From Aquirickettsia sp965229725 (GTDB lineage: Bacteria; Pseudomonadota; Alphaproteobacteria; Rickettsiales; Midichloriaceae): a stretch of 64,000 bases of DNA. Below, piece after piece: positions 52,355 through 60,873 of this stretch. A program made the position numbers and the translations under genes. The notes under the pieces were generated by a model that was not told the origin of the DNA, ran no database searches, and was given only the letters and a program-made list of their open reading frames with translations. The stretch spans positions 682,001 to 746,000 of the forward strand of contig OZ245923.1 of the NCBI GenBank assembly GCA_965229725.1. The letters run 5' to 3'. Positions within the stretch are counted from its first letter, which is position 1. Every line of letters begins with the position of its first letter.

Positions 52355-52927
52355 TTAAAAATTTTGCGAAACTATTTGATCATCAAATTCAATAGGTTTG
52401 TATTTATAACCCACCGAACTCATTATTTTAATTTCTAACTTTTCCATAATTTTTGCCTCATCATCTGAAATATGATCATAACCAAATAGATGAAGTAATC
52501 CATGAATTAATATATGGGAAAAATATTCTATAAAAGTTTTTTCCTGTTCCAAACTTTCATTCATTACTCTTTCAAAGCTAATAGCTATATCGCCTAAGAA
52601 TAGATAACTATCCAAATTTAATACATTTTTTATATTATTTTTTTGAATTTTATAAAATGGGAACGATAAAACATTTGTCGGATTATCTTTGTTCCTAAAC
52701 TCTTTATTCAAATTATGAAGATTTTCATCATCAGCTAGCAATAATGACACCTCAATTGATTTAGTTTCGTAGCCTTTACCCAGAACATTAGAAACTACTG
52801 CTTCCATAATTTTTTTGCAATGCTCATGCACATTGAAGTCCACTGAGGTCCACTGCGATGACTTGATGGATATGTCTATTAGGAATTCCTTAGAAGATGA
52901 TATAGATATGGGGTCTGGGTCGGACAT
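52355..52927 (-). CDS. ybeY: Endoribonuclease YbeY
   Basis: 190 aa. The metal-binding motif HGLLHLFGYDH is at residues 142-152, with the upstream NKEFRNKDNPTNVLSFPF near residue 75-92 and LGDIAISFERV near 111. The family contributes to 16S rRNA 3' maturation and ribosome quality control. An N-terminal extension of about 15 residues (MSDPDPISISSSKEF) is present. The gene is 73 bases from the IS1-like element and itself looks intact. Confidence 0.94.
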   Translation of the reverse strand: MSDPDPISISSSKEFLIDISIKSSQWTSVDFNVHEHCKKIMEAVVSNVLGKGYETKSIEVSLLLADDENLHNLNKEFRNKDNPTNVLSFPFYKIQKNNIKNVLNLDSYLFLGDIAISFERVMNESLEQEKTFIEYFSHILIHGLLHLFGYDHISDDEAKIMEKLEIKIMSSVGYKYKPIEFDDQIVSQNF

Positions 52928-53000
52928 ATAATGATTTTACGTTGTTTTATACCATACCAGTACTTTATAAATTTTTCAATTTAATTAATTTGTATTATTA

Positions 53001-53021
53001 GGCATTGTAAAATAAATATAG
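53001..53021 (+). repeat. Left inverted repeat of the IS1-like element
   Basis: Starts GGCATTGTAAAATAAATATA. The complement of 53779-53799 starts GGTAATGTTAAATAAGTATA; four mismatches in 21. Confidence 0.85.
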
Positions 53022-53081
53022 GCAAGGGGAGAAAATATCTGTATAAAGGAGGTGTGAGGAAAACTAATATGGGAAGGGAAA

Positions 53082-53792
53082 ATGGAGAACTGCAAGCATT
53101 GTAACAGCTACCAAATAATAAAGTATGGATGTGTAAAGGGGGAAACAAAGATATAGTTGTAAAAGTTGTTTAAAAACAAGTCGTAATGGTGATGATAGAG
53201 TAAAATATACCCTTGAGAAGAAGATAAGGGTGTTAAAATGGTATTTAGAAGGGGCTGGTATTAGATCGATAGAGAGAATGGAGGAGGTGTCTGCAGCACT
53301 GATAGTATGCTGGATACGCAAAGCAAGTTTGTTACTTAAAGAGAAGATCATAGCAGCTCAAGTGCCAGAAAAAGTGACAGACATAGAGATATTGGAGGTG
53401 GATGAGTTATTTACGTATTGTCAAAAAAAACTGCCAGAGTATACGTATGGCTTGCTGTTGATAGGGACAGAAATAAAGTTGTTGATATAGAAGTAAGCAG
53501 AAGTAGGGATTTTTACGCTTACTATGAGCTAGCGCAAAGGTTGGAAAAAAAGCATGAAGTCAGCATATTGTGTACAGATGGATATGAAGCTTATAAGAAA
53601 TATAAGATCGCAAAAAGGCATGTTGTGACCAAAGCAGAGACAGCTTTGGTTGAGTCAAAGAATTCTTTGATACGTCATTATCTCGCCAGATTCAATAGGC
53701 GCACCAAACGTTATTCTAAAGCTCTGGATATGATTGCTCATTCCTTACTCATGTTGTTCAACAAAAATTTATTATTAACTATACTTATTTAA
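53082..53792 (+). pseudogene. IS1-like transposase (InsA/InsB type) with frameshifts
   Basis: The zinc-finger start MENCKHCNSYQIIKYGCVKG lies in one frame; at a run of five G (53138-53142) the frame must change to reach KQRYSCKSCLKTS and then KIRVLKWYLEGAGIRSIERM with EEVSAALIVCWIRKA. At an eight-A run near 53425 a -1 shift joins EVDELFTYCQKK to TARVYVWLAVDRDRNKVVDI, LCTDGYEAYKKY and SLIRHYLARFNRRTKRYSKA. The second shift is the site and direction used for programmed frameshifting in IS1. The first looks like a mutation, so the copy is probably inactive. Confidence 0.78.
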
Positions 53793-53799
53793 CATTACC
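53779..53799 (-). repeat. Right inverted repeat of the IS1-like element
   Basis: Reverse complement starts GGTAATGTTAAATAAGTATA, paired with the left end at 53001. It supplies the last four codons and stop of the PAP2 gene and also the stop of the transposase. Confidence 0.85.
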
Positions 53800-54492
53800 T
53801 GTATTATCATCATGAATTAATGATTTATATTTTTTATCACAGTATATTTCATAAAACATTATAACTAAATAGTACGTTATCATCATAAAACAAGCAGAAA
53901 AAACCACATCACTTAAAAAATGTCTACCTTGACTAATCCTCATTAAGCCTAAAAACACAGTAAATAATAAAGACATAGCTATCACAATTTTTCTTCTTCT
54001 ACCAATTTGACAGAAAGAATATATTAAAAAAAGCATGCCTATGGAGGTATGAAAAGATACGAAAGAGCAATTACGCTTACATTGATTTGAAACCTCAAAT
54101 GCCGGTGAAAAAGCTAAATGACCATGAAATTCCTTCACCTTAATAGGTCGAGCTCTTCCAAAATGAGGTTTTGAATAGAGTTGCACAACCATGAAATTGC
54201 CTATTAAAAAGACTAATAAAACTATAATTTGTGGTTTGTAAATTTTAAATTCAAAAGATTTGGTTTTAATAAAAGTTTTTAGAATCAATATAGCTACATA
54301 CGATAGTAGTAAAAATGCCAAAAGAAATGCAAATTTACTCATAAATTTTAAGAAGGAATTATTCGCAAGATAGAATTTATGATGTATTTCTGAAAAAAAT
54401 AATTTGGAGAATATAATATCTGCTTCAGGATAAATAATAAAAATCATCGCTAAAGCGCATGTAATTAAGATTGAATATAATAAGTTTTTCAT
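53785..54492 (-). CDS. PAP2-family lipid phosphatase
   Basis: 235 aa, about six membrane helices. The three PAP2 motifs are present: KPHFGRARP at residues 108-116, SFVSFHTS with His148, and RISQGRHFLSD with Arg185, His191 and Asp195. Such enzymes dephosphorylate membrane lipids: phosphatidylglycerophosphate, undecaprenyl diphosphate or lipid A. The substrate cannot be told. Its ATG overlaps the ccmE stop by 4 bases. The last four residues (GNVK) and stop come from the IS1-like element's right end; without the insertion the frame would end one Asn after the target site. Confidence 0.88.
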   Translation of the reverse strand: MKNLLYSILITCALAMIFIIYPEADIIFSKLFFSEIHHKFYLANNSFLKFMSKFAFLLAFLLLSYVAILILKTFIKTKSFEFKIYKPQIIVLLVFLIGNFMVVQLYSKPHFGRARPIKVKEFHGHLAFSPAFEVSNQCKRNCSFVSFHTSIGMLFLIYSFCQIGRRRKIVIAMSLLFTVFLGLMRISQGRHFLSDVVFSACFMMITYYLVIMFYEIYCDKKYKSLIHDDNTGNVK

Positions 54493-54920
54493 TTTAAGCT
54501 TGTGTTTTTATAATTCTTTGGAATATAATTTTCGTCGTGTTTAGCTAATAATTCTTTTGCTTTAAATTGTCCCTCATCATTATTAAATTTTCCATACATA
54601 ATAACATTCTGCCCTTCCTTAAAAAGGCTTGGTATCACCCCTTTATATACAACCCTCATTTCTTTTTTATCATCATAAATTATAAATTTTATAGTACCAT
54701 CATTACACTTTACACTTCCATCTTTTACAATACCCCCTACTCTAATGAATTTTGCATTATTTTCCAAATTTGCATCAACTAATAGCATGGAAGGGGTTTG
54801 GTATAGTACAATATTGCTATTGAAGGTATATAAAAGGACTGTTAATCCAGCTGAGGTTATAAGAATAAAAAATAAAATTATTAAAACCCTTTGTGCTAAA
54901 AATTTATTTTTTAACAACAT
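54489..54920 (-). CDS. ccmE: Cytochrome c maturation heme chaperone CcmE
   Basis: 143 aa from the ATG at 54920 (the frame also opens at a TTG one codon earlier). An N-terminal anchor (RVLIILFFILITSAGLTVLL) precedes a periplasmic OB-fold with FIRVGGIVKDGSVKC, IIYDDKKEMRVVYKGVIPSL and FKEGQNVIMYGKF. The heme-binding His is in LAKHDENYIPKNY, as in CcmE (LAKHDExYxPP). It passes heme to apocytochrome c, such as the cytochrome c1 encoded at 58.2 kb. It overlaps the ccmD end by 17 bases. Confidence 0.95.
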   Translation of the reverse strand: MLLKNKFLAQRVLIILFFILITSAGLTVLLYTFNSNIVLYQTPSMLLVDANLENNAKFIRVGGIVKDGSVKCNDGTIKFIIYDDKKEMRVVYKGVIPSLFKEGQNVIMYGKFNNDEGQFKAKELLAKHDENYIPKNYKNTSLK

Positions 54921-55041
54921 CAATTTTCTTCAATTGTTTTATGCTATATAGTTTAATTAATGGATATATGACAAAAGCAAATGTTATTACTAAAAAGCTA
55001 ATATACGCAAGTACTACATAGTGCTGAAAATAATTTTCCAC
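54904..55041 (-). CDS. ccmD: Heme exporter protein D, CcmD
   Basis: 45 aa, from a GTG start at 55041: MENYFQHYVVLAYISFLVIT then FAFVIYPLIKLYSIKQLKKI and DVVKK. CcmD proteins are tiny single-span membrane proteins with exactly this form (a short polar start, Y..ay.....l, then a basic tail). The start GTG shares its first base's complement position with the last base of the rpoZ TAG stop (TAGTG), and the end overlaps ccmE by 17 bases. CcmD links CcmE to the CcmABC heme exporter. It is usually missed because of size. Confidence 0.8.
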   Translation of the reverse strand: MENYFQHYVVLAYISFLVITFAFVIYPLIKLYSIKQLKKIDVVKK

Positions 55042-55412
55042 TATTCCTGAATATCTTCCTCATTCATAAACAGTTGCTCGCTTTGAGAATCAGGTGACTC
55101 TTTTAGCGACTCAATTTCAGCTAAAACTTCTTCATTTATTTCATCAAAAGTTTTATCAGCACCTTCTGATTCTATCTTTTTTGTCTCCTTAGCAAGAGAT
55201 TTTGTGATAATTGATTTTTCTAAATTTTCAATACTTAAAAATCCAGCCGCTATCTCTCTTAATGCTACAATAGCTTCCTTGTCTTTCTTAACATTGTCAA
55301 TCAGAGCAGCAGCTCCATGATTAAGCTCTTTTCCCCTCTGAGCAGCAACTAATATTAACTCAAATCTATTTGGTACGAATTGATTGCAATCTTCAACAGT
55401 AATTCTTGCCAT
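55041..55412 (-). CDS. rpoZ: RNA polymerase omega subunit
   Basis: 123 aa. The N-terminal 60 residues are omega (ARITVEDCNQFVPNRFELIL, then VAAQRGKELNHGAAALIDNV and KKDKEAIVALREIAAG). The remaining residues form an acidic tail (EINEEVLAEIESLKESPDSQ) longer than in E. coli and typical of alphaproteobacteria. Omega helps RNA polymerase assembly; in E. coli it also contributes to a ppGpp site. No spoT or relA follows here, the gene being placed between rplI and ccmD. Confidence 0.95.
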   Translation of the reverse strand: MARITVEDCNQFVPNRFELILVAAQRGKELNHGAAALIDNVKKDKEAIVALREIAAGFLSIENLEKSIITKSLAKETKKIESEGADKTFDEINEEVLAEIESLKESPDSQSEQLFMNEEDIQE

Positions 55413-55420
55413 AACCCTAA

Positions 55421-55996
55421 TTAATTTTGTTCTATATCGTTCTCTAGTGCGGCTTCAGCTTTGCTGCCAACCTTCTTATCATCTGTATTTTTTTCTTGAG
55501 CTTCTTGAGCTTGTTTTTTCTCATTATCCAAAGTATTTTTCGCCTCTTCTATTGATCTAGCAACTATTAACCTCAATTTTGCATCAACCTCGGCATGCAA
55601 TTCCACAACAATATCATGAAATCCAATTTCCTTGATTTTCTCATTTATAATGATATTTTCCACTGAAATTTCCACTGAAAATTCTGACTTAAGGGTACTT
55701 GCAATGTCTTTATTGGTCACTGAACCATATAGCTTACCATCATCTCCAGCCTGCCTAATGAACACTAGCGTCTTTCCACTAATTTTTTTACTATCTTTAG
55801 CAGCTAATTTGTTTTTTTCAGCATTAGCTTTCTCAATAATCTCTTTCTCAACCTCAAATCTCTCTTGATTTTCTTTTGTAAATCTAAGTGCTTTTTTACG
55901 CGTAAAAAGATAATTCCTTGCATAACCATCTTTGACGACTACTAAGTCGCCAATGTTACCAAGCTTTTTTATTTTTTCTAATAGCAGTACTTTCAT
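55421..55996 (-). CDS. rplI: 50S ribosomal protein L9
   Basis: 191 aa. The N-terminal domain reads MKVLLLEKIKKLGNIGDLVV then KDGYARNYLFTRKKALRFTK, and the C-terminal domain KLYGSVTNKDIASTLKSEFS with VELHAEVDAKLRLIV, joined by the usual long helix. A 40-residue Lys/Glu/Ala tail extends the C-terminus compared with E. coli (149 aa). It follows rpsR by 19 bases in the classic rpsF-rpsR-rplI order. Confidence 0.96.
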   Translation of the reverse strand: MKVLLLEKIKKLGNIGDLVVVKDGYARNYLFTRKKALRFTKENQERFEVEKEIIEKANAEKNKLAAKDSKKISGKTLVFIRQAGDDGKLYGSVTNKDIASTLKSEFSVEISVENIIINEKIKEIGFHDIVVELHAEVDAKLRLIVARSIEEAKNTLDNEKKQAQEAQEKNTDDKKVGSKAEAALENDIEQN

Positions 55997-56015
55997 TATA
56001 AATTCCTCAAACTAA

Positions 56016-56279
56016 TTATAAAACGGTATATGGCAACAAAGAAAGATGCCTAGCAGTTTGAATAGCTTTTCTTAGTAACCTCTGCTTTTTTGGTGAGATA
56101 TTTGATATTCTTGAAGGTATAATTTTACCTTTTTCTGAAATATGCTTTTTTAAAAGCTCCACATTTTTGTAGTTGATCAATTCATTATCAACTTTTTTTA
56201 GCGGACACGATTGTTTTTTAGACGTTGACGAAGTTCTGTTGAACAGTAGCGTATTAGGTATTAAATTTTCCATTGTCAT
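56016..56279 (-). CDS. rpsR: 30S ribosomal protein S18
   Basis: 87 aa. The family text is QSCPLKKVDNELINYKNVEL then LKKHISEKGKIIPSRISNIS and PKKQRLLRKAIQTARHLSLL with a terminal PYTVL. S18 pairs with S6 on the 30S platform. It begins 5 bases after rpsF. The N-terminal 20 residues are less conserved. High confidence. Confidence 0.96.
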   Translation of the reverse strand: MTMENLIPNTLLFNRTSSTSKKQSCPLKKVDNELINYKNVELLKKHISEKGKIIPSRISNISPKKQRLLRKAIQTARHLSLLPYTVL

Positions 56280-56284
56280 TACAG

Positions 56285-56623
56285 TTAACCTTTTGTTTCA
56301 CTTGGAGTTTGCATCATTAATGTAGGCTTATCATCAATACCTTTAACCTTTATTGTTAAAAATTTGATTATATCCTCACTAACCTTAAAATCATTTTCAA
56401 TTTTATTTATGACATCTGGTGAAGCGTTTAGACCAAGAAAAATATAGTGCCCCTTTTTATTCTTTTTTATTTCGTAGGCTAGACTTCTAAGCCCCCAATA
56501 TTCTTTCTTAACCACTTTACCATCCATTTTTTCAACTAACTCTTTGTATTTATCAGCAAGTTTATGTACGTCCTGAGCTGGCAAATCTTGTCTCATTATG
56601 AAAGTGCATTCATAAAATCTCAT
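56285..56623 (-). CDS. rpsF: 30S ribosomal protein S6
   Basis: 112 aa. RFYECTFIMRQDLPAQDVHK, then VVKKEYWGLRSLAYEIKKNK and KGHYIFLGLNASPDVINKIE are the S6 family landmarks. It binds 16S rRNA together with S18. It opens the rpsF-rpsR-rplI-rpoZ-ccmD-ccmE run. The ribosomal operon promoter must lie in the 77 bases between it and ubiB. Confidence 0.96.
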   Translation of the reverse strand: MRFYECTFIMRQDLPAQDVHKLADKYKELVEKMDGKVVKKEYWGLRSLAYEIKKNKKGHYIFLGLNASPDVINKIENDFKVSEDIIKFLTIKVKGIDDKPTLMMQTPSETKG

Positions 56624-56700
56624 TTATGCTCCAATAGTGTTATGATTTAAAGTTCACAAATATTGCATAAAACCAAAACAACTGCAAGCTAATAATTAGT

Positions 56701-58182
56701 TTATGATAAAAATTTATTCAAAAACAAACCTAAAAACAAAATAGTATTAACAATTAATAAGGTTAATGAAAATTTCAAAATTATTAAATGATCGCTATTA
56801 TTGTTGTTTTTAGTATCTTTAGCATTTAGCATTTCCTTCATTTTGCTAACAAATTTTTCTTGCTGTTTTTTTAATTTTAAAATTTTACCCTTATTCCCTA
56901 GATTATCTTTCGCCCAATTTTTTATCCATGGACTTGCCAATTTCCACATATTAATTTTAGGATTAAGGTTATAACTAGTTCCCTCAATTGTTAAAATTGT
57001 TTTATGTAATAACAATAATTCAGGATGGATTTTTACTGAAAATTTCCTGCTAATTTCAAATAATTGTTTTAACAACCTCCCAAGCGACATCTCCTCTAAT
57101 GATTTCCCAATAATTGGCTCTCCAATACTTCTACATGCTAATTCAAATTTATACTCTGATTGATCACTTGGAACAAACCCCGTTTTGAAGTGCAAATCCT
57201 TTACTCTCTCATACTCCTTATTTAAAAATCCGTAAACCACCTCAGATACAAATGTCTTTAATTCATAGTCTAAATAACAAACAATTCCAAAATCCACCAA
57301 AGCTATATCACCATTTCGCATAACAATTATGTTTCCGGGGTGTATATCAGCATGAAAAAAGCCATCCCTGCATGCTTGATTAAAAAATGTTACAGCCAAT
57401 TTCTTAGTTATTTCTTCTAAATTAAAATTTGCATCTACTAATTCTTGCTTATTACCAATTGGTATACCCTCTATCCATTCTGAAGTTAAGATACCTTTTC
57501 GAGTTAGAGACCAATAGATTTTTGGAATGTATATATCTGGATCTCTTTTACAATTTTCTTTAATTTTATTTGCCGCAGCTCCTTCAAGTCTTAAATCTAA
57601 TTCAATTTCCGAGGATTTCTTTAGTGTATCAATTATTTCATTTATCTTTATTTTTTTCTTATTTTTTAGAAAGATGTTCAAAGCAGATGATACGGATTGT
57701 ATGAAACTCAAATTATCTAAGTATTTTTTTTTAATTTTTGGTCTTAAAATTTTAACAGCAACAGCTTCACCTTTTTTGGTAACCGCCTTATGAACCTGAG
57801 CTATAGATGCAGCTGCAATACTTTTATTGTCGAAAGACGAAAATAAATCTTCAATATTTAAACTAAATTCTGATTTAAATATTTTTTTCACTTCATTAAG
57901 ATGAAATGGCGGCAACCTATCTTGCAACTCTGCTAACTTGCCTGTAATTTCTGAACCCAAAACATCTGACCTTGTGGATAACACTTGTCCCAATTTTATA
58001 AAAGCAGGTCCTAATTTTGGCAAAATTTTTACTAACTTATTTCCTATTTTATCCTTTATTTTGGACTTTTTTGAAACATCGTTATTTAATTTCAACAATA
58101 GCAAATATACCCCTATATTGCTTTTCAGCAAAATTAATAATAACTGAATAGAAAAATATGTATTTTTAAAAAATGATGTCAT
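56701..58182 (-). CDS. ubiB: UbiB-family atypical kinase for ubiquinone biosynthesis
   Basis: 493 aa from the ATG at 58182; the frame also begins at a TTG inside cytochrome c1, which I regard as less likely. The UbiB signature KLGQVLSTRSDVLGSEITGK near residue 65, then LAELQDRLPPF, the Ala-rich loop FDNKSIAAASIAQVHKAVTK, VAVKILRPKIKKKYLDNLSF and the catalytic text FHADIHPGNIIVMRNGDIAL with VDFGIV are all present. Two C-terminal membrane helices anchor it. It is needed for ubiquinone synthesis, feeding complexes I and III. Starts just after petC. Confidence 0.94.
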   Translation of the reverse strand: MTSFFKNTYFSIQLLLILLKSNIGVYLLLLKLNNDVSKKSKIKDKIGNKLVKILPKLGPAFIKLGQVLSTRSDVLGSEITGKLAELQDRLPPFHLNEVKKIFKSEFSLNIEDLFSSFDNKSIAAASIAQVHKAVTKKGEAVAVKILRPKIKKKYLDNLSFIQSVSSALNIFLKNKKKIKINEIIDTLKKSSEIELDLRLEGAAANKIKENCKRDPDIYIPKIYWSLTRKGILTSEWIEGIPIGNKQELVDANFNLEEITKKLAVTFFNQACRDGFFHADIHPGNIIVMRNGDIALVDFGIVCYLDYELKTFVSEVVYGFLNKEYERVKDLHFKTGFVPSDQSEYKFELACRSIGEPIIGKSLEEMSLGRLLKQLFEISRKFSVKIHPELLLLHKTILTIEGTSYNLNPKINMWKLASPWIKNWAKDNLGNKGKILKLKKQQEKFVSKMKEMLNAKDTKNNNNSDHLIILKFSLTLLIVNTILFLGLFLNKFLS

Positions 58183-58184
58183 AT

Positions 58185-58961
58185 TTATTCGATTCTTTTC
58201 CAAATTCTCTTTTTAGCAATATAAAACAATACTGTAAAAAATATTAAGAATATTAAAACCTTTATGCCAAGTGATTTAGATTCCTGCATTTCTGGTTCCG
58301 CAACCCATTGTAAAAAATTCACTACATCTTTAGACATTTGGTCTACGGTAGCTTTAGTTCCATCATCAAATTCTACTTGCCCCTCAGTATGAAGAGGTGG
58401 TGTCATTGCTAATTGATCTCCTCCTGCTGCAAAATATGGATTATAATACATATTTTCCCCCAATTCAAAATTTGAAGGTGGTTTGCTATATCCCGTTAAT
58501 AATGAATACACATAATTTGCCCCATCATGCCTTGCCTTAATAATTAAAGATAAATCCAAAGGATAAGCTCCATTATTTGCCGCCCTTGCAGCTTTTTCAT
58601 TAGGATATGGTCCTGGAATGATATCTGCTAATCTTGCTGGTCTTTCGAACATCTCACCCTCTTCATTTGGTCCATCTTTAACTTCATATTCAGAGGCCAA
58701 AGCCTTAACTTCATCCTCACTAAGTCCAATATCCATAAGGTTTCTAAAAGCAATTCTTTTGATTGAATGGCAAGCGGAACAAACTTCTTTATACACCTTA
58801 AACCCCCTTTGAATAGATTGTTTGTCAAATTTACCAGTCATTCCATCAAATGACCACTTCATCTGTATTGGATGTTTAGGCTCATCTGATGCATCTGCTT
58901 TAATACAATTCATTTGTAATAAAAAAATTAGGCTAAAAAAGGGTATTATTAGTTTTTTCAT
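58185..58961 (-). CDS. petC: Cytochrome c1 (bc1 complex)
   Basis: 258 aa. A signal peptide (residues 1-24) is followed by GFKVYKEVCSACHSIKRIAF with the covalent heme motif CSACH at residues 61-65, then ADIIPGPYPNEKAARAANNG, AYPLDLSLIIKARHDGANYV and the axial-Met segment AMTPPLHTEGQVEFDDGT. A C-terminal membrane anchor (SLGIKVLIFLIFFTVLFYIA) ends in basic residues. It is the electron-donor subunit of complex III. Neighbouring petA and petB are not here; ubiB follows. High confidence. Confidence 0.96.
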   Translation of the reverse strand: MKKLIIPFFSLIFLLQMNCIKADASDEPKHPIQMKWSFDGMTGKFDKQSIQRGFKVYKEVCSACHSIKRIAFRNLMDIGLSEDEVKALASEYEVKDGPNEEGEMFERPARLADIIPGPYPNEKAARAANNGAYPLDLSLIIKARHDGANYVYSLLTGYSKPPSNFELGENMYYNPYFAAGGDQLAMTPPLHTEGQVEFDDGTKATVDQMSKDVVNFLQWVAEPEMQESKSLGIKVLIFLIFFTVLFYIAKKRIWKRIE

Positions 58962-59318
58962 TTATGTACTGATTACGTTTAATTTTATTAAAAATTAATA
59001 TATAGTGTTTATATTAAAAATGTGCTTCAAACAAGTTTAAAATGAGGGAAAATTCACCAGACGCAGATGTTTTTTATTTGCACCCTAAAACATATAAAAT
59101 ATTAGTATTTTTCAAAAACAATAGTTTATAACAAACCATATCATGTACTCTAAAGAATGCCTCTATCCATGCATTTAAGATAGCAACTTAGATGAATTTT
59201 ACTACCAAAAATCTATAAATATTATCAAGCAGCAAACATATTTTTATTTCTGTTAACTTAATTGTAACATTACATAAGTATACTACGTAATGTAACTAAT
59301 GAAAAAAAGTAGTATAGC
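58962..59318. other. 357-base intergenic region between petC and the gene at 59319
   Basis: No gene was found. The region is divergent and should hold promoters for both. Close to 59265-59295 a short inverted repeat, ACATTAC and GTAATGT separated by 13 bases, includes TATACT, which could be a -10 box, but no matching -35 box was found at the right distance. Confidence 0.45.
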
Positions 59319-60611
59319 ATGACAAATAGAGAGAAAAGCTTTGATCCCTGTTTTCATATAGGATCTTCTTTTGAAAAATATATTCTAACAATAGAATCAT
59401 TAAAATTAACAATCCAGAGCGGATTTATAGATGACATTAATGCACCTATGCTTCGCTGGCTAGATGCACGTGATGAACATGGATTTCCACTAGCATACTA
59501 CTTAATGCAGAGAGAAATAAAGCACGATTTAAAACATGCTCTTGTACACTACAATGATAAAATGCCAAAAAACTTTAGCTTTGAATTATTAAATAACGAA
59601 CATGTTTATCATTCCAATATAAAATATGGAGATCTTTGTGCAAAAAACAATCATATCCTATTTATAACTGGGCATGATCTAAATCATGACATGTCTTTGC
59701 TGAGTATAGATCCATATTTAAAAAAGGGTTATAGTGTCTTTTCTGTTGATTACAGAAGCTATAATCCTTTAATTGATACAGATAGTGAAAAAGTGAAGGA
59801 TTTTGCATCTCTTGCCAAAGTAGCTAATAAAGCGTACGAACTAATGCACTATACAGATTTATTAATCATAAACGCGCATGGGGAAATAAATGAATACGGC
59901 GAACATGTTGTAATACTTTATGAAAATCAAGAGGTAAAAACTTCAGATTATGTTGCATACCTAGCACAGGATAAAAACAATATTAAAATATTACTTACCT
60001 CATGTTATGGACAAGCAACACTTTTAGATACTATCAAACTATTACCAAAAAATTCGGAGATATTGACTATAAGTGAGTATAGATATGATCGTGTAGAAAA
60101 AGAGATATTAAGCATAAATATGGATCGTTCTATAGAGGAGCAATATATTAAAAATATGATGCAAAAAATCAATCTGAATGTAGAAATTGGAATAGGTCTT
60201 GATGATATAGCAATACTTATGATTAAAGATGTAATTGACCCACCATCTCCTTCTTATGCAAAAAAATATTACAATGGTGACATAATAACATTTTCCTGTG
60301 TAGAGAAGTTAGAAGAAATTATTGATGGCAAAATAAACATAGAATTTATTTATCAAATATATCCAAAATTTAAATCTAAATATTGCATGAATGAGGATTT
60401 TTATTGTAATGCTCAATTAGATCAACTGCTATATGAGTATCTTAATGAACCAGAATCAGGATATGAAGATGAAGTAACAAATTATAGAGAAGTTAATAAA
60501 AAAGAAATAATAGGTCATAGAGACACCAATAGTAATTTTGATAAATTTTTAGCTCTAGGATGTTTTGTTGGGTTTGAAATGCTTCCTACCGATGAGGATG
60601 CAATCAGTTAA
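59319..60611 (+). CDS. Unknown protein with caspase-like His/Cys pattern
   Basis: 430 aa without signal peptide or membrane helix. I do not recognise the family. Residues 110-240 look like a caspase-like (clan CD) alpha/beta fold: strands NHILFITGHD and YSVFSVDYRS, then LLIINAHGE with His187-Gly188, and IKILLTSCYGQ with Cys229. A hydrophobic strand ending in HG and a second ending in a Ser/Ala-Cys are the two catalytic marks of this fold. The first 100 residues (APMLRWLDARDEHGFPLAYY) faintly suggest an ankyrin-like helix pair, and the last 150 have no clear motif. It stands alone after a long spacer, as is frequent for accessory or effector genes. Function is inferred. Confidence 0.6.
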   Translation: MTNREKSFDPCFHIGSSFEKYILTIESLKLTIQSGFIDDINAPMLRWLDARDEHGFPLAYYLMQREIKHDLKHALVHYNDKMPKNFSFELLNNEHVYHSNIKYGDLCAKNNHILFITGHDLNHDMSLLSIDPYLKKGYSVFSVDYRSYNPLIDTDSEKVKDFASLAKVANKAYELMHYTDLLIINAHGEINEYGEHVVILYENQEVKTSDYVAYLAQDKNNIKILLTSCYGQATLLDTIKLLPKNSEILTISEYRYDRVEKEILSINMDRSIEEQYIKNMMQKINLNVEIGIGLDDIAILMIKDVIDPPSPSYAKKYYNGDIITFSCVEKLEEIIDGKINIEFIYQIYPKFKSKYCMNEDFYCNAQLDQLLYEYLNEPESGYEDEVTNYREVNKKEIIGHRDTNSNFDKFLALGCFVGFEMLPTDEDAIS

Positions 60612-60873
60612 AAATTCTTGTTGTTTTGGTAGCCAACAATCTGTGATGTAGCCATACTACATAGCCTATTATTAATATCTTCAATAGATAAATTTTGATA
60701 GATAAAAAAGGCAATAACAAGTTGCACAAAAAAAAGAAAAGGCTAGAATAAAAATAGTAGAATAATAAGCCAGAAAAACTACAGACTAATGAAAATATAA
60801 AATAGAGCAAAATCTTGAGATTTTCCTAACTATTAGTATCATGGATCTTATTTGCAACTTTTGAACTCAGCAT

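Larger units (their letters stand above)
53001..53799 (+). mobile_element. IS1-family-like insertion sequence, 799 bp
   Basis: Bounded by 21-bp imperfect terminal inverted repeats at 53001-53021 and 53779-53799 that match in 17 of 21 positions. Ten-base direct repeats flank it: TGTATTATTA at 52991-53000 and TGTATTATCA at 53800-53809, nine of ten identical, in line with the 8-10 bp duplications of IS1. Inside is an InsA/InsB-like transposase gene with two frame changes. The right end overlaps the 3' end of the PAP2 gene. Size is close to IS1 (768 bp). Confidence 0.85.

Noticed and set aside
53064..53351. Minus-strand frame across the IS1-like element
   Set aside because: The plus strand carries recognisable transposase motifs, so this frame is a shadow.
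60604..60810. 68-codon hydrophobic frame on the minus strand
   Set aside because: It arises from AT-rich intergenic sequence, overlaps the end of the gene at 59319, and lacks a start signal or family resemblance.
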